DNA of 64,000 bases. It comes from Massilia sp. R2A-15 (GTDB lineage: Bacteria > Pseudomonadota > Gammaproteobacteria > Burkholderiales > Burkholderiaceae_D). The translations under genes were made by a program, and so were the position numbers. The stretch's first letter is position 1; each line of letters opens with the position of its first letter. The notes beneath the pieces were generated by a model, which was not told the DNA's origin, searched no databases, and saw only the letters and a list, made by a program, of their open reading frames with translations. The stretch lies in NCBI RefSeq assembly GCF_030704305.1, contig NZ_CP131935.1, positions 992,001 through 1,056,000 on the forward strand. The letters run 5' to 3'. Positions 36,007 through 44,722 of the stretch are shown here, piece by piece.

Positions 36007-36963
36007 TTGAACACCACCGCCACCATCGCGCCCTTCGGCTTCCGCCGCGACCTGCATCGCTGGCGGCAGCTGGTCACGCCTGCCTGGCTGGCCGGACTGG
36101 TCGCGGGCGCGCCAATCACCGCGGCGCCGGCTGGCGAGTGGCGCCTGTTCGAAATCGGATTCGGCGAGGCGGACGCGTTCGCCGCCGGCCATATCCCCGG
36201 CGCCGGCTACATCGACACCGCGCAGCTTGAACATGGCCCGCTGTGGAACAAGGTGTCCGACCGCGAACTGCTTCAGCTGCTGCTGAACGAAGGCATTCGC
36301 CACGATGTCACCGTGGTGCTGTACGGCCGCAATTCTTTGGCGGCTGCGCGCGCCGCGCACCTGCTGCTGTATGCCGGCGTTACCGACGTGCGCTTGCTCG
36401 ATGGCGGCTTCGCTGGGTGGAACAGAGCAGGGCTGGCAGTCTCGCAAGGGCTTCCGCGGCGCTATCCGGCAGCTGCGGATTTCGGCACGGACTTTCCCGC
36501 GCGTCCCGAGTACCTGTTCGACATGGCGCAGGCGCGCAGCCTGCTGGAGCAGCCTGATGGCGCACTGGTCAGCACCCGCACCTGGAACGAATACATCGGC
36601 AAGACATCAGGCTACAGCTACATCGACGCCAGGGGCGACATCGCCGGCGCCCTGTGGGGCCGCGCCGGCGATGACGACGACGTCAATAGCATGACCGAGT
36701 TCCACCATGACGATGGCCGCATGAAACCGGCGGCGGACATCAGCCGGATGTGGCACGCCGCCGGCATCCATGCCGATCGCCAGACGGTGTTCTATTGCGG
36801 CACCGGCTGGCGCGCTTCGCTGGCGTTCTTTTATGCGTGGCTGATGAACTGGGACCGCATCGCGGTTTATGACGGCGGCTGGTGCGAATGGAGTCGCGAT
36901 GAAGGCAATCCAGCACTGTGCCGGATCGATTCAGGCCCGACCCTTTCCACTGCAAAGCGTTGA
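36007..36963 (+). CDS. Thiosulfate/3-mercaptopyruvate sulfurtransferase (two rhodanese domains)
   Basis: About 318 residues if started at the TTG at 36007; an in-frame ATG at 35944 exists, but a perfect TATAAT at 35955-35960 would place the transcript start after it. The two rhodanese domains each end in a DGG-x-W segment (LLDGGFAGWNRAG, VYDGGWCEWSRD). The second has an active-site loop FYCGTGWRAS with the catalytic Cys; the first has YGRNSLAA, without Cys, as in true sulfurtransferases. It moves sulfane sulfur to a thiophilic acceptor. The gene is monocistronic. Confidence 0.85.
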   Translation: MNTTATIAPFGFRRDLHRWRQLVTPAWLAGLVAGAPITAAPAGEWRLFEIGFGEADAFAAGHIPGAGYIDTAQLEHGPLWNKVSDRELLQLLLNEGIRHDVTVVLYGRNSLAAARAAHLLLYAGVTDVRLLDGGFAGWNRAGLAVSQGLPRRYPAAADFGTDFPARPEYLFDMAQARSLLEQPDGALVSTRTWNEYIGKTSGYSYIDARGDIAGALWGRAGDDDDVNSMTEFHHDDGRMKPAADISRMWHAAGIHADRQTVFYCGTGWRASLAFFYAWLMNWDRIAVYDGGWCEWSRDEGNPALCRIDSGPTLSTAKR

Positions 36964-37110
36964 CCGCGCGTCGGCGCGAATGATCACGGTTCGTTTCTTT
37001 CGAGCGAAATGTTCCTTCATTTTTGGATGCGCGGTTTGTATCTGTATGGTAACTTTGTCAGCAATGCGGCGGGGCGATAGGCTGGGCCGGTTATTCATTG
37101 CGGAGACGGG

Positions 37111-37479
37111 ATGTTTTTTAATAATTGTGTGAACCGGGACCATCAGAAGCTGTTCGGGCCGGGTGCATTTTTTGACCTGGAGGCAAGGGGTTCGCAAGCC
37201 GCACTCGCGCTGGAGCTGCAGCCGGGCGATATCTGCATTGTGGCTCGATACGGCGACAAGGAACGGACCGTCGTCGATTTCTCCTGGTACAGCTTCACCG
37301 AGGAGACGAACCAGCTCGACGAAAAGGGCACTCCCGCGCGCGTTTTGCGCGGCGTACTGAACAAGTCGGAATCGTTGTCCAAGATCGAGGCGGCGTGCGA
37401 CGCGAGATATCAGCATATGTTCGACAAGAACGGCAATTTCAAAAGACCGTCGGTGCTGAAACGCCCGACGGCTGCCTGA
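37111..37479 (+). CDS. Hypothetical protein upstream of the DUF262 gene
   Basis: 122 residues (MFFNNCVNRDHQKLFGPGAF). A mixed alpha/beta protein with strands ALALELQPGDICIVARYG and RTVVDFSWYSF; it may be a small PUA/EVE- or YTH-like beta fold, but I cannot confirm. The ATG is preceded by GGAGACGGG. It lies 90 bases before the GmrSD-like gene in the same direction, so it may belong to that defence locus. Family not recognised. Confidence 0.55.
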   Translation: MFFNNCVNRDHQKLFGPGAFFDLEARGSQAALALELQPGDICIVARYGDKERTVVDFSWYSFTEETNQLDEKGTPARVLRGVLNKSESLSKIEAACDARYQHMFDKNGNFKRPSVLKRPTAA

Positions 37480-37569
37480 TCCTGCAGAAAATTCGACGCG
37501 AAAAAAATCTTCCGGGACCCGGGCTCATTCGCAAGCGCGCGGCCTTTAGCTTTCAACGAGAAAAACCAA

Positions 37570-39576
37570 TTGCAACCCGATAAAACCTCAGCCATTAATC
37601 TTTTTAGCGCACCTCGCCAATACCTGATTCCGGTGTTCCAACGCGGATACGTCTGGACACTCGAAAAACAAGTAGCGCCGCTTTGGGCGGATATCGAAGA
37701 GCGGGCCACGGCCTGGCTCGAGCGCCAGGAGCTGTTGAAATCTTCGAGCCCATCTCAGCTGGCGCCGCTCCGGAAGCACTTTCTGGGCTCCGTGGTGCTC
37801 ACGCCCATTACCAGCGCTTTCGGCAGGGTCAACGCTTACGAGGTGATTGACGGCCAACAGCGGACCACGACCTTGCACCTGCTGTTGCTGGCGTTTCGTC
37901 ACGCGGCTGAACAGCTGGGGAGCGTTCAAATTTCGCAGATGTTGTCGGGGCTGGTACGTAATTCGGGACCGTTCGCCGTTGAGTCCGACTTTCACAAAGT
38001 ATGGCCTACCAAGGCTGGCCGTGACGAAATGGGTTTCCTGAACCAGGCAGCAGGGGCCGACGCCGTTTGCGCGGAATTTCCTGTGAAAGCGGGTAAACAG
38101 AAGTTCGATCGGCCCTTGATGGTGCAGGCTTACCTCTACTTGCACCAGGCGATCGTCGCTTTCCTGGCCGGGGTTCCGCTGGATGACCTGATGGATGCTG
38201 AAGGCGACGATACTTTGTCCGACGCGGTCATTCACATCATCCGCCGCGAGAACGCGCCGCGGCTCCCGGTCGCCGATCTTCCGCCGTTGTCTGCCGAGCG
38301 GGCCCAGGCGCTGTACATGGCGCTGCTCGAAGCGGTGCAGATCATGACGCTGACACTCGAGGGCGACGACGATCCGCAGGTCATCTTTGAAACGCTGAAC
38401 GCGCGCGGGGAGCCTTTGTTAGCGTCCGACCTGGTGCGGAACTTCGTCTTCCTCGATGCCGCCCGCCGCGAATTGGACGTGGGGAGGCTCTACGAGAAAT
38501 TCTGGAAAGGCTTTGACGAGCAACGCGACCAGAACGACAAGGTGACGGCCAACAAGTACTGGAGAGAGAAACAGACGCAGGGTCGCATCACTCATCCGCG
38601 CATCGACCTGTTTTTCTTCCACTATACGGTGCTTCGTCGGAAGCAGGAAACCAAGGTGAGTCATGTATTCCAGGCATTCAAGGAATGGTGGCAGTCGTCG
38701 CGCTGCGACATCGACACCGCGTTGGCGCAGATCGTCACTACCAGCAGGTACTTCAGCGAGTTAATTTCGCCCGAGGGAGGCGGTTACCTGGCTGAATTCG
38801 CCCGGCTGGTGAAGGTGCTGGACGTGAGCACCTTAACCCCTGTTTACTTATTCTTGCGCGAGCACTACGCCGCGGACGATCCTGAGCTCGAGCAGGCGGT
38901 GAAGGATTTGGCTTCCTATCTGACCCGTCGTTATGTCTGCGGATTTACGGCGAAAGGGTATAACCGAATCTTTCTTCGCATGCTCGAGGTAATCTCGCAG
39001 CCTGGAACCAATCGCCCGGCCCAGGCATTGCGAACCTATTTGACCGGTTTGCAGGGACACAGCGGGAGCTGGCCGACCGACGCCGAATTTCGCGACAGCT
39101 GGATGCGCCGACCGGTATACAAGGAGCTGCGACCTGCGAAGACCGCAGCCATCCTGCGCGCGCTCGAAGTCGCCGGCCGCACCAGCAGAACCGAGTCCAT
39201 ACTTGTCCCGACCGTGGACAAGCTCACCGTCGAACACATCTTGCCGCAGGGCTGGGCGGGCACGGCCCACTACCCATTGCTGATCGATTCAGATGACGAG
39301 CTGGCGCGGCGAAATCACGTGCTCCAATGTTTTGGAAATCTGACCTTGCTCACGCAAGAGTTGAATAGCTCGGTCAGCAATGGCCCCTTCCTGGATGTGC
39401 CGGCGACCGCGGACGCTAAGTTCGTTGAAGGGAAGCGATCCCAAATAGGCAAGCACAGCCTATTGAATTTGAATTGGTATTTGCAAAGCAAGGAAAAATG
39501 GACTGAAGCAGAAATAACCGAGCGGGCCGAAATCTTGTTTGGACAGGCGCTCAACTTGTGGCCCTTGCCATCGTGA
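37570..39576 (+). CDS. GmrSD-like DUF262/DUF1524 protein (type IV restriction-like)
   Basis: 668 residues from a TTG (no ATG fits closely). The N-terminal DUF262 (ParB/GmrS-like NTP-binding) has YLIPVFQRGYVW and YEVIDGQQRTTTLHLL (DGQQR about residue 94). A central helical region includes QVIFETLNARGEPLLASDLVRNF. The C-terminal DUF1524 HNH-like nuclease has KLTVEHILPQGW (His near residue 557) and GNLTLLTQELNSSVSN. Single-chain proteins of this type cut modified (for example glucosylated hydroxymethyl-cytosine) phage DNA. It stands alone except for the small upstream gene. Confidence 0.88.
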   Translation: MQPDKTSAINLFSAPRQYLIPVFQRGYVWTLEKQVAPLWADIEERATAWLERQELLKSSSPSQLAPLRKHFLGSVVLTPITSAFGRVNAYEVIDGQQRTTTLHLLLLAFRHAAEQLGSVQISQMLSGLVRNSGPFAVESDFHKVWPTKAGRDEMGFLNQAAGADAVCAEFPVKAGKQKFDRPLMVQAYLYLHQAIVAFLAGVPLDDLMDAEGDDTLSDAVIHIIRRENAPRLPVADLPPLSAERAQALYMALLEAVQIMTLTLEGDDDPQVIFETLNARGEPLLASDLVRNFVFLDAARRELDVGRLYEKFWKGFDEQRDQNDKVTANKYWREKQTQGRITHPRIDLFFFHYTVLRRKQETKVSHVFQAFKEWWQSSRCDIDTALAQIVTTSRYFSELISPEGGGYLAEFARLVKVLDVSTLTPVYLFLREHYAADDPELEQAVKDLASYLTRRYVCGFTAKGYNRIFLRMLEVISQPGTNRPAQALRTYLTGLQGHSGSWPTDAEFRDSWMRRPVYKELRPAKTAAILRALEVAGRTSRTESILVPTVDKLTVEHILPQGWAGTAHYPLLIDSDDELARRNHVLQCFGNLTLLTQELNSSVSNGPFLDVPATADAKFVEGKRSQIGKHSLLNLNWYLQSKEKWTEAEITERAEILFGQALNLWPLPS

Positions 39577-39780
39577 TGCACGGGAAATTATTCGCGCGGC
39601 CGGCGCCGAAGCTGTCGATCGGAGGTCCGGCGGCGGCAACAAGCTGTATCCGGCCTTTTGCATTGCCGATGTCGAGGCGAGCGTCAGCAAGCGGGTTTTT
39701 GCAGAGGTGATCGCCTTGGTTTACGCGATCCTGGCCGTGTTGCCACCGCCTCGTATGTGAGCGCGGGAACGTCGTCGTAC

Positions 39781-40542
39781 TCACCCTTGCCAAAGAAAAC
39801 TTCGCAGATCCACCTTGGCCCGTTCAATCTGAACGCCTTCGGCAGTGAGCTTTTCTGCCTGATTTGGAAGGTAGGCGAGCAACTGGCCGTTGGCGTTGAC
39901 GATTCGGTGCATGGGCAAACCCTGGTGGATATTCCTTTTGATGTATCCAGGCATTGCACGCACGAAGCTGTGCGCCACTCCCATTCCGACCGCTATGTCG
40001 GCATAGCGAACAACTGTTCCCGGCGGAATTGCGGCGACAAAATCCCGGAACCGTCGAGTGGGCGACTCGGGTAACAGGGCGTACCGATCCGGAAGCAGCG
40101 TGAAGAGATCGCCGGCGCTGATCGAGCCGCCTTTTGCAATCGTACCGAGAATGCCGCGGCGCTGAACGAGGTCGCGAAGCTTGGGAATCAAATGAGAGAT
40201 GCGACTGCATGGTTCGCAGTACATGGTCAGCCGGATCTCGACACCACGGTCGGTGAGGATTGCGGCGCCGGGCCGAAACATGTGTTCCGGCGTAAGTGAC
40301 ACCACCATGTTTTCGTGCAGCGAGCCGGGCGCAATCGCGAATTTTTCCAAGTCGGACGCGAGCGCGATCAGAATTTGCCGCGGGCTCAAGCGGTTGGCGT
40401 GTACATCCCCTTCGATGCCCCAGCCTTGGACGCACAGCAAAGATTCGCCGCCAGATAATTCGCTCGCTTCCCGGCCATGGAAAGTTTTAACAAAGAGGTG
40501 TCGAACCTTTCCGTGAGCGCGGGGCGAACCCGGGGCAGTCAA
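39781..40542 (-). CDS. MOSC domain fused to an alkyltransferase-like (ATL) domain
   Basis: 253 residues from a TTG that overlaps the upstream stop (TTGA). The N-terminal ~150 residues are a MOSC domain: GWGIEGDVHANRLSPRQILI, GSLHENMVV and MYCEPCSRI with its Cys. The C-terminal ~90 residues are the DNA-binding domain of O6-alkylguanine-DNA alkyltransferase: FRDFVAAIPPGTVVRYADIA and GLPMHRIVNANGQL. The acceptor Cys of the PCHR motif is replaced by Met (PMHR), so it cannot transfer alkyl groups itself but could flag lesions as ATL proteins do. The fusion is unusual. The downstream region carries no clear gene. Confidence 0.78.
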   Translation of the reverse strand: MTAPGSPRAHGKVRHLFVKTFHGREASELSGGESLLCVQGWGIEGDVHANRLSPRQILIALASDLEKFAIAPGSLHENMVVSLTPEHMFRPGAAILTDRGVEIRLTMYCEPCSRISHLIPKLRDLVQRRGILGTIAKGGSISAGDLFTLLPDRYALLPESPTRRFRDFVAAIPPGTVVRYADIAVGMGVAHSFVRAMPGYIKRNIHQGLPMHRIVNANGQLLAYLPNQAEKLTAEGVQIERAKVDLRSFLWQG

Positions 40543-40928
40543 TCGAACATCTCGCCGGTGGTTTTGGCGAAGGTCTTGGCGAACAGGTTGAACAGTTCGA
40601 CGCCCTGGTTCGATTCCAGGTACTTGTGCGCGCGCTGCGCCACATCCGTCAGGGTTTCACCCTCGCTCAGGAATTGGTCCCAGTGATCGGCGCGCATCTG
40701 GCCCTCCAGCCAGCCGACCGTCGCCGACATCGTTTCCTTGATGACGTGCTCGAGCAGCAGTGCAGCCTTGTCGGTGCTGACCGGGCGCTGCATCTGCAAA
40801 GCCGCGACGAACGCCGTCAGTTCGGTGTCGCCTTCGTCGCGCGTAATTTCCTTCGCCTCGCTCCTGGTGAGGTGGGCTTTGTCGTCGTCCGGGCTGGCCG
40901 CGCCGATGGTGGACGGGTCGGTTGTCAT
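40539..40928 (-). CDS. Hypothetical protein co-transcribed with MOSC-ATL
   Basis: 129 residues from the ATG at 40928, which has an AAAGGAGAAG ribosome site; the frame is open further upstream without support. An acidic N-terminus (SPDDDKAHLTRSEAKEITRDEGD) is followed by a helical body (ALLLEHVIKETMSATVGWLEGQ, HKYLESNQGVELFNLFAKTF). No family recognised. Its stop overlaps the start of MOSC-ATL, so the two are translationally coupled. Confidence 0.7.
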   Translation of the reverse strand: MTTDPSTIGAASPDDDKAHLTRSEAKEITRDEGDTELTAFVAALQMQRPVSTDKAALLLEHVIKETMSATVGWLEGQMRADHWDQFLSEGETLTDVAQRAHKYLESNQGVELFNLFAKTFAKTTGEMFD

Positions 40929-41186
40929 CGATTGCTTCTCCTTTGGATCTATGCGAACAGCATGCGGCCACGCGTCCCCATGGTCTGTGCGGCAGCTAAC
41001 GTGTAGGCGCGGGCGCCAGAGGCGCATCGAACCGGGAGAGTTTTTGAGGAGCAATAGTGTCAGACAAGGCCGACATCTTTACAGGAAAGCTTGAGGCTGC
41101 TATGTGGTCTGGGCGACAGATGGGGGGACAATAAAAGCGGATATTGCAAGCGTACAGGCAACTTTGCCTGGTTTTGGAGCATACGC

Positions 41187-42263
41187 ATGAAACAATCCGC
41201 CCTTGTTGCCGCCCTGCTTGGCGCTAGCCTTGGCAGCGCGTGGGCTCAAAGTTCGCCGCCGACCGTGTACGGCGTGCTCGACGCCGGCGTGGTCAGCGAA
41301 CGCGGCTGCAACGGCGGCTGTACGACCCGCATCGACGGCGGTATCGCGACCGAATCGCGCATCGGAGTGCGCGGCAGCGAACAGATCAGCGACGGCCTGT
41401 CGGCAATTTACACCCTCGAAGCGGGCGTCCAGCCCGACACCGGCCGCTCCGGCCCGGACGGCAGGCTGCTGCGCCAGGCGTTCGTTGGCCTGAAGGGCAA
41501 GGCGGGCACCGTGACGCTGGGCCGCCAGGATAATCTGGAGCACGCGGCGCTGACCGATGTCGGCGATCCGTTCAAGGGCGGCACAGCCGGCAGCGCGACC
41601 AACCTGATCGGCACCTCCGGGCGCCGCGACGACAACAGCATCCACTACTACACCAACCAGGTGCACGGCGTGTCCGCCGCGGCCTCGTATGGCTTCGGCG
41701 AGGTGGTGGGCGATCCGTCCGGCAATCGCGCGTGGGGCGTGTCGATCGGGCTCGAGCGGGGACCGTTGACGCTGCGCGCGGCGCACCAGAACCGCAACTT
41801 CACCAAGATCGCGCCGTCCACGCCGATGGGCAACAACATGGACGCGAAAAATTCGATCATCGCCGCCAACCTGCGCGTGGGGATCGCCACCGCCTACGCC
41901 GCGTACAGCATCAGCCGCGGGACCGGCAGTTCGCCGCTGTGGAATCCGGACAATCCCTACAGTGCCGCGATCGCATCGGTACCGTCGACCGACAGCCGCG
42001 ACGTGCTGGTCGGCCTGGCGGTGCCCGTCGGCGCGACCACCTTCCTCGCGTCGTACATTCGCAAGAACGACCGCGATCCGGCCAACCTCGACGCCAACCA
42101 GGTCGCCTTCGGCGCCAGCTATGCGATGTCGCGCCGCACCGATTTCTATGCCGCGTATTCGCGCATCACCAACCGCAACGGCGCCGGCTATACGGTCGGC
42201 AACGCCTCGTCGCACGGCAATGGATCATCGGCGCTGAACGTGGGCATGCGGCACGCGTTCTGA
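41187..42263 (+). CDS. Gram-negative trimeric porin
   Basis: 358 residues from the ATG at 41187 with signal peptide MKQSALVAALLGASLGSAWA. The mature part opens with the porin strand PPTVYGVLDAGVV. Further blocks are SRIGVRGSEQISDGLSAIYTLE, GRLLRQAFVGLKGKAGTVTLGRQ, and the terminal Phe strand ALNVGMRHAF required for outer-membrane insertion. It is the Burkholderiales OmpC-like 16-strand family and forms general diffusion channels. TTGGAGCA precedes the start. Confidence 0.93.
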   Translation: MKQSALVAALLGASLGSAWAQSSPPTVYGVLDAGVVSERGCNGGCTTRIDGGIATESRIGVRGSEQISDGLSAIYTLEAGVQPDTGRSGPDGRLLRQAFVGLKGKAGTVTLGRQDNLEHAALTDVGDPFKGGTAGSATNLIGTSGRRDDNSIHYYTNQVHGVSAAASYGFGEVVGDPSGNRAWGVSIGLERGPLTLRAAHQNRNFTKIAPSTPMGNNMDAKNSIIAANLRVGIATAYAAYSISRGTGSSPLWNPDNPYSAAIASVPSTDSRDVLVGLAVPVGATTFLASYIRKNDRDPANLDANQVAFGASYAMSRRTDFYAAYSRITNRNGAGYTVGNASSHGNGSSALNVGMRHAF

Positions 42264-42348
42264 GCGCGGCGGACGTGTGGAGCGCGCCGCGAAAATGGAA
42301 ATTTCGTTAAGCTCCCATCATGATTTGTCTAACCTTTCGGGAGTTCCT

Positions 42349-42795
42349 ATGAGTGGCAGCAGCACATTAGATCCGGACAATTTTCCGGAACCGCCGGACC
42401 GCAGCCTGGGCAAGGGGCACGGCACCGATGCGCTCGGACCGAGCGACAATTCCGATTCGGGCAGCGATGTCGTTGGCGGACCGGGCTTCGCGCTGGGCGT
42501 CGATGACGACCTGCTGCCGGACCTGGACCGCGGCACCAGCGAGGACAGCGAACGCGGCCACGGCACCGACAGCGCCGGCCCGGACATGGGCGACGCCAAC
42601 CTCGACAGCGACAGCGATTCGGGCGGCACGGGCGAGCGCGCCAGTGCGGGACGCGATTCGTCAACGCGCGACGGCGCCGACATCGACACTGATTCGATTC
42701 AGTCGTTCGAGGACGTGCCGCTGAGCGACGAGGACATCGACTTCATGCAAACCAATCCGCCGGACAAGGCAGAGAAGGCGCCACGCGGCAAGTAG
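42349..42795 (+). CDS. Highly acidic, probably disordered hypothetical protein
   Basis: 148 residues from the ATG at 42349 (TCGGGAGTTCCT upstream). Dominated by Asp, Ser, Gly and Pro. It has two related segments, GKGHGTDALGPSDNSDSGSD and ERGHGTDSAGPDMGDANLD, and a tail SFEDVPLSDEDIDFMQTNP. No signal peptide or membrane helix. Likely an intrinsically disordered cytosolic protein; function unknown. The repeated GHGTD unit is its only recognisable internal structure. Confidence 0.65.
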   Translation: MSGSSTLDPDNFPEPPDRSLGKGHGTDALGPSDNSDSGSDVVGGPGFALGVDDDLLPDLDRGTSEDSERGHGTDSAGPDMGDANLDSDSDSGGTGERASAGRDSSTRDGADIDTDSIQSFEDVPLSDEDIDFMQTNPPDKAEKAPRGK

Positions 42796-42802
42796 CGGCG
42801 CT

Positions 42803-42829
42803 GGGGTCTGGTCCTGCGGACCTGACCCC
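42803..42829. repeat. Family I palindrome, first of three
   Basis: Exact forward copy right after the acidic-protein gene. Confidence 0.9.
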
Positions 42830-42883
42830 ATTTTCAATGGCTCGGTCAGCGTGAAGTGGGGAACGCGCCGCAGCCCAAGGGCT

Positions 42884-42910
42884 GGGGTCAGGTCCGACGG
42901 ACCCGACCCC
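42884..42910. repeat. Family I palindrome, diverged middle copy
   Basis: Inverted orientation; the centre reads GGTCCGACGGACCC, so the loop and the mismatch position have changed while the outer stem GGGGTC/GACCCC is kept. Confidence 0.85.
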
Positions 42911-42977
42911 GGGTTTGTTGGCGCTGCGTGATTTTTCCTGTAGCGCCTTCGCACCGTGGCGCCCGAACATCGAAGAT

Positions 42978-43004
42978 GGGGTCAGGTCCGCAGGACCAGA
43001 CCCC
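42978..43004. repeat. Family I palindrome, third of three
   Basis: Exact inverted copy ahead of the 3' end of the dienelactone hydrolase gene. Confidence 0.9.
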
Positions 43005-43025
43005 GATGACTTGCTCCGCCGCCGT

Positions 43026-43916
43026 TCAGCCGGCCAGCTTCGCCTTGAAGAAGTCGACGGTGCGCTGCCACGCCAGCTTCGCGGCGGCCTCGTCGTAGCG
43101 CGGCGTGGTGTCGTTGTTGAAGCCGTGCTCGGCTCCCGCGTACACGAAGTACTGGTAATTCACGCCTGCCGCTTTCAGCGCCGCCTCGTAGGCCGGCCAT
43201 CCCGCCCGCACCCGCTCATCCTTTTCCGCGTCGTGGATCATCAGCGGCGCCTTGATTTTCGGGACTTCCGAAGCCGGCGCCTGCTGGCCGTAGAACGGCA
43301 CCGACGCGGCCAGGTCGGGTACGGCAGTGGCCAGAAAATTGGCGATGCCTCCGCCCCAGCAGAAGCCGACCACGCCGACCTTGCCGTTACTGTTCGGCAG
43401 GGACTTGGCGACGTGCGCCGCTTCGACGAAATCGGCGCGGGTTTTGGTTTGGTCGAGCTTGGCAAACAGCGCGCGCGCCTTGTCTTCGTCGCCCGGATAG
43501 CCGCCCAACGTGAACAGGGCGTCCGGCGCGAAGGCGATGAATCCGTCCACCGCCAGGCGGCGCGCGATGTCTTCGATGTGCGGGTTGAGGCCGCGGTTCT
43601 CGTGCACCACCAGCACCACCGGTAACTTGCCTTTGACGTGGGCTGGCTGCACCAGGTAGCCGCGCAACTTGCCGTAACCATTCGGCGACGGGTACTCGGC
43701 ATACGTCGCCTTGATGCGCGGATCGGCCGGCGCCACGATTTGCGCTGCGAAGGTCGGCGACAGCGCGGAAAGCAGGCTGGCCGCGGTGGCGCCGCCGACG
43801 GCGTAGCGGCCGGCCTGCGCCAGGAAGCCGCGACGGTCGAGCTGGCCATGCACATACTGGTCGAACAGTTTCAGCACTTCTGGGTCAAAGTCTTTGGCGG
43901 TCAGGCGTTTCGTCAT
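43026..43916 (-). CDS. Dienelactone hydrolase family protein with Tat-like signal
   Basis: 296 residues. The N-terminus contains LDRRGFLAQAGRYAVGG, a twin-arginine-type signal, so the protein may be exported folded. The alpha/beta-hydrolase core shows LPVVLVVHENRGLNPHIEDIARRLA, the nucleophile elbow GVVGFCWGGG (Cys), and a C-terminal His in YAGAEHGFNND; an Asp sits in MIHDAEKDERV. This is the Cys-Asp-His triad of dienelactone hydrolases. Natural substrate unknown. It is monocistronic. Confidence 0.9.
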   Translation of the reverse strand: MTKRLTAKDFDPEVLKLFDQYVHGQLDRRGFLAQAGRYAVGGATAASLLSALSPTFAAQIVAPADPRIKATYAEYPSPNGYGKLRGYLVQPAHVKGKLPVVLVVHENRGLNPHIEDIARRLAVDGFIAFAPDALFTLGGYPGDEDKARALFAKLDQTKTRADFVEAAHVAKSLPNSNGKVGVVGFCWGGGIANFLATAVPDLAASVPFYGQQAPASEVPKIKAPLMIHDAEKDERVRAGWPAYEAALKAAGVNYQYFVYAGAEHGFNNDTTPRYDEAAAKLAWQRTVDFFKAKLAG

Positions 43917-44070
43917 CGCGTCGGGCTCCTGGGGTTGGTTGGTTGTATTGACGGCGTCGCGCTCGCCTGCGAGAGCGCGGTGGCATGATGATAACCCGGT
44001 TGCGGACGGGTTGGGCAGGGCGAAAAAACTTTGTGATTGCTAACCTCACGACCGCGAGAAAGGGCGTGAA

Positions 44071-44643
44071 ATGCAGGATCGCATTGCAGTGCTGGAACGG
44101 GATGTCGCCACTATCAAGTCCGAACTTGAGGTAATCAGACGCGAGTGCGCCGACGCTGCCGATCTGACGGCGCGCACGTCGCGCATGGAATTGGACATAG
44201 CCATTTTGAAGGGCGATGTTGCGCAACTGCAGAAGGATGTTACGCAGTTGCAGAAGGACGTGGCGCAATTGAAGATCGACGTTGCGGAACTGAAAATCGA
44301 CGTGGCGATTCTGAAGGAAGATGTCGCGCTATTGAAAATCGCGGTAGCGACCCTTCAGAGCGATTTGACGAAACTTAAGGAAGAGTTCGGATTGTTTCGC
44401 AGTGAAATGACACGTATGAACACCGAACTGTCGCACTGTGCAAAGAAAGAAGATCTGAAGGAGCTGAAGGCGGAGATGAAGGCGATGGAATCGAACCTCA
44501 AGGGTTGGATGCTAGTCATCGCCATTGCCCTTTTGAGCGCTCAACTGGCGATGTTTTCCTACATGAGGTCGATAGGGCCTGCGATTCATGCAAGCGCGGA
44601 TCAGCTTGATTCAACATTGTCCGCGTCGCGCGTGGCGAAATAA
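44071..44643 (+). CDS. Heptad-repeat coiled-coil protein with C-terminal membrane anchor
   Basis: 190 residues. Residues ~55-115 contain eight consecutive near-perfect heptads of pattern V-x-x-L-x-x-D (VAQLQKD, VTQLQKD, VAQLKID, VAELKID, VAILKED...). The underlying DNA is a run of 21-bp imperfect repeats. One membrane helix lies near residues 149-165 (MLVIAIALLSAQLAMFS), with a short tail outside. It resembles Bdr/CCDC90-like coiled-coil membrane proteins. Function unknown. GAAAGGGCGTGAA precedes the ATG. Confidence 0.72.
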   Translation: MQDRIAVLERDVATIKSELEVIRRECADAADLTARTSRMELDIAILKGDVAQLQKDVTQLQKDVAQLKIDVAELKIDVAILKEDVALLKIAVATLQSDLTKLKEEFGLFRSEMTRMNTELSHCAKKEDLKELKAEMKAMESNLKGWMLVIAIALLSAQLAMFSYMRSIGPAIHASADQLDSTLSASRVAK

Positions 44644-44662
44644 ATCAGCGACACTTAAAGAT

Positions 44663-44689
44663 GGGGTCAGGTCCGCAGGACCAGACCCC
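44663..44689. repeat. Family I palindrome
   Basis: Exact inverted copy between the coiled-coil gene and the convergent sulfate-binding protein gene. Confidence 0.9.
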
Positions 44690-44722
44690 GGTGCTGTTGG
44701 CGCCGCAAGTCATACGGCGAGA

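Noticed and set aside
39577..39780. Possible small gene between the GmrSD-like and MOSC-ATL genes
   Set aside because: A short plus-strand frame (to 39760) mostly overlaps the end of the GmrSD-like gene and has no family likeness or own ribosome site.
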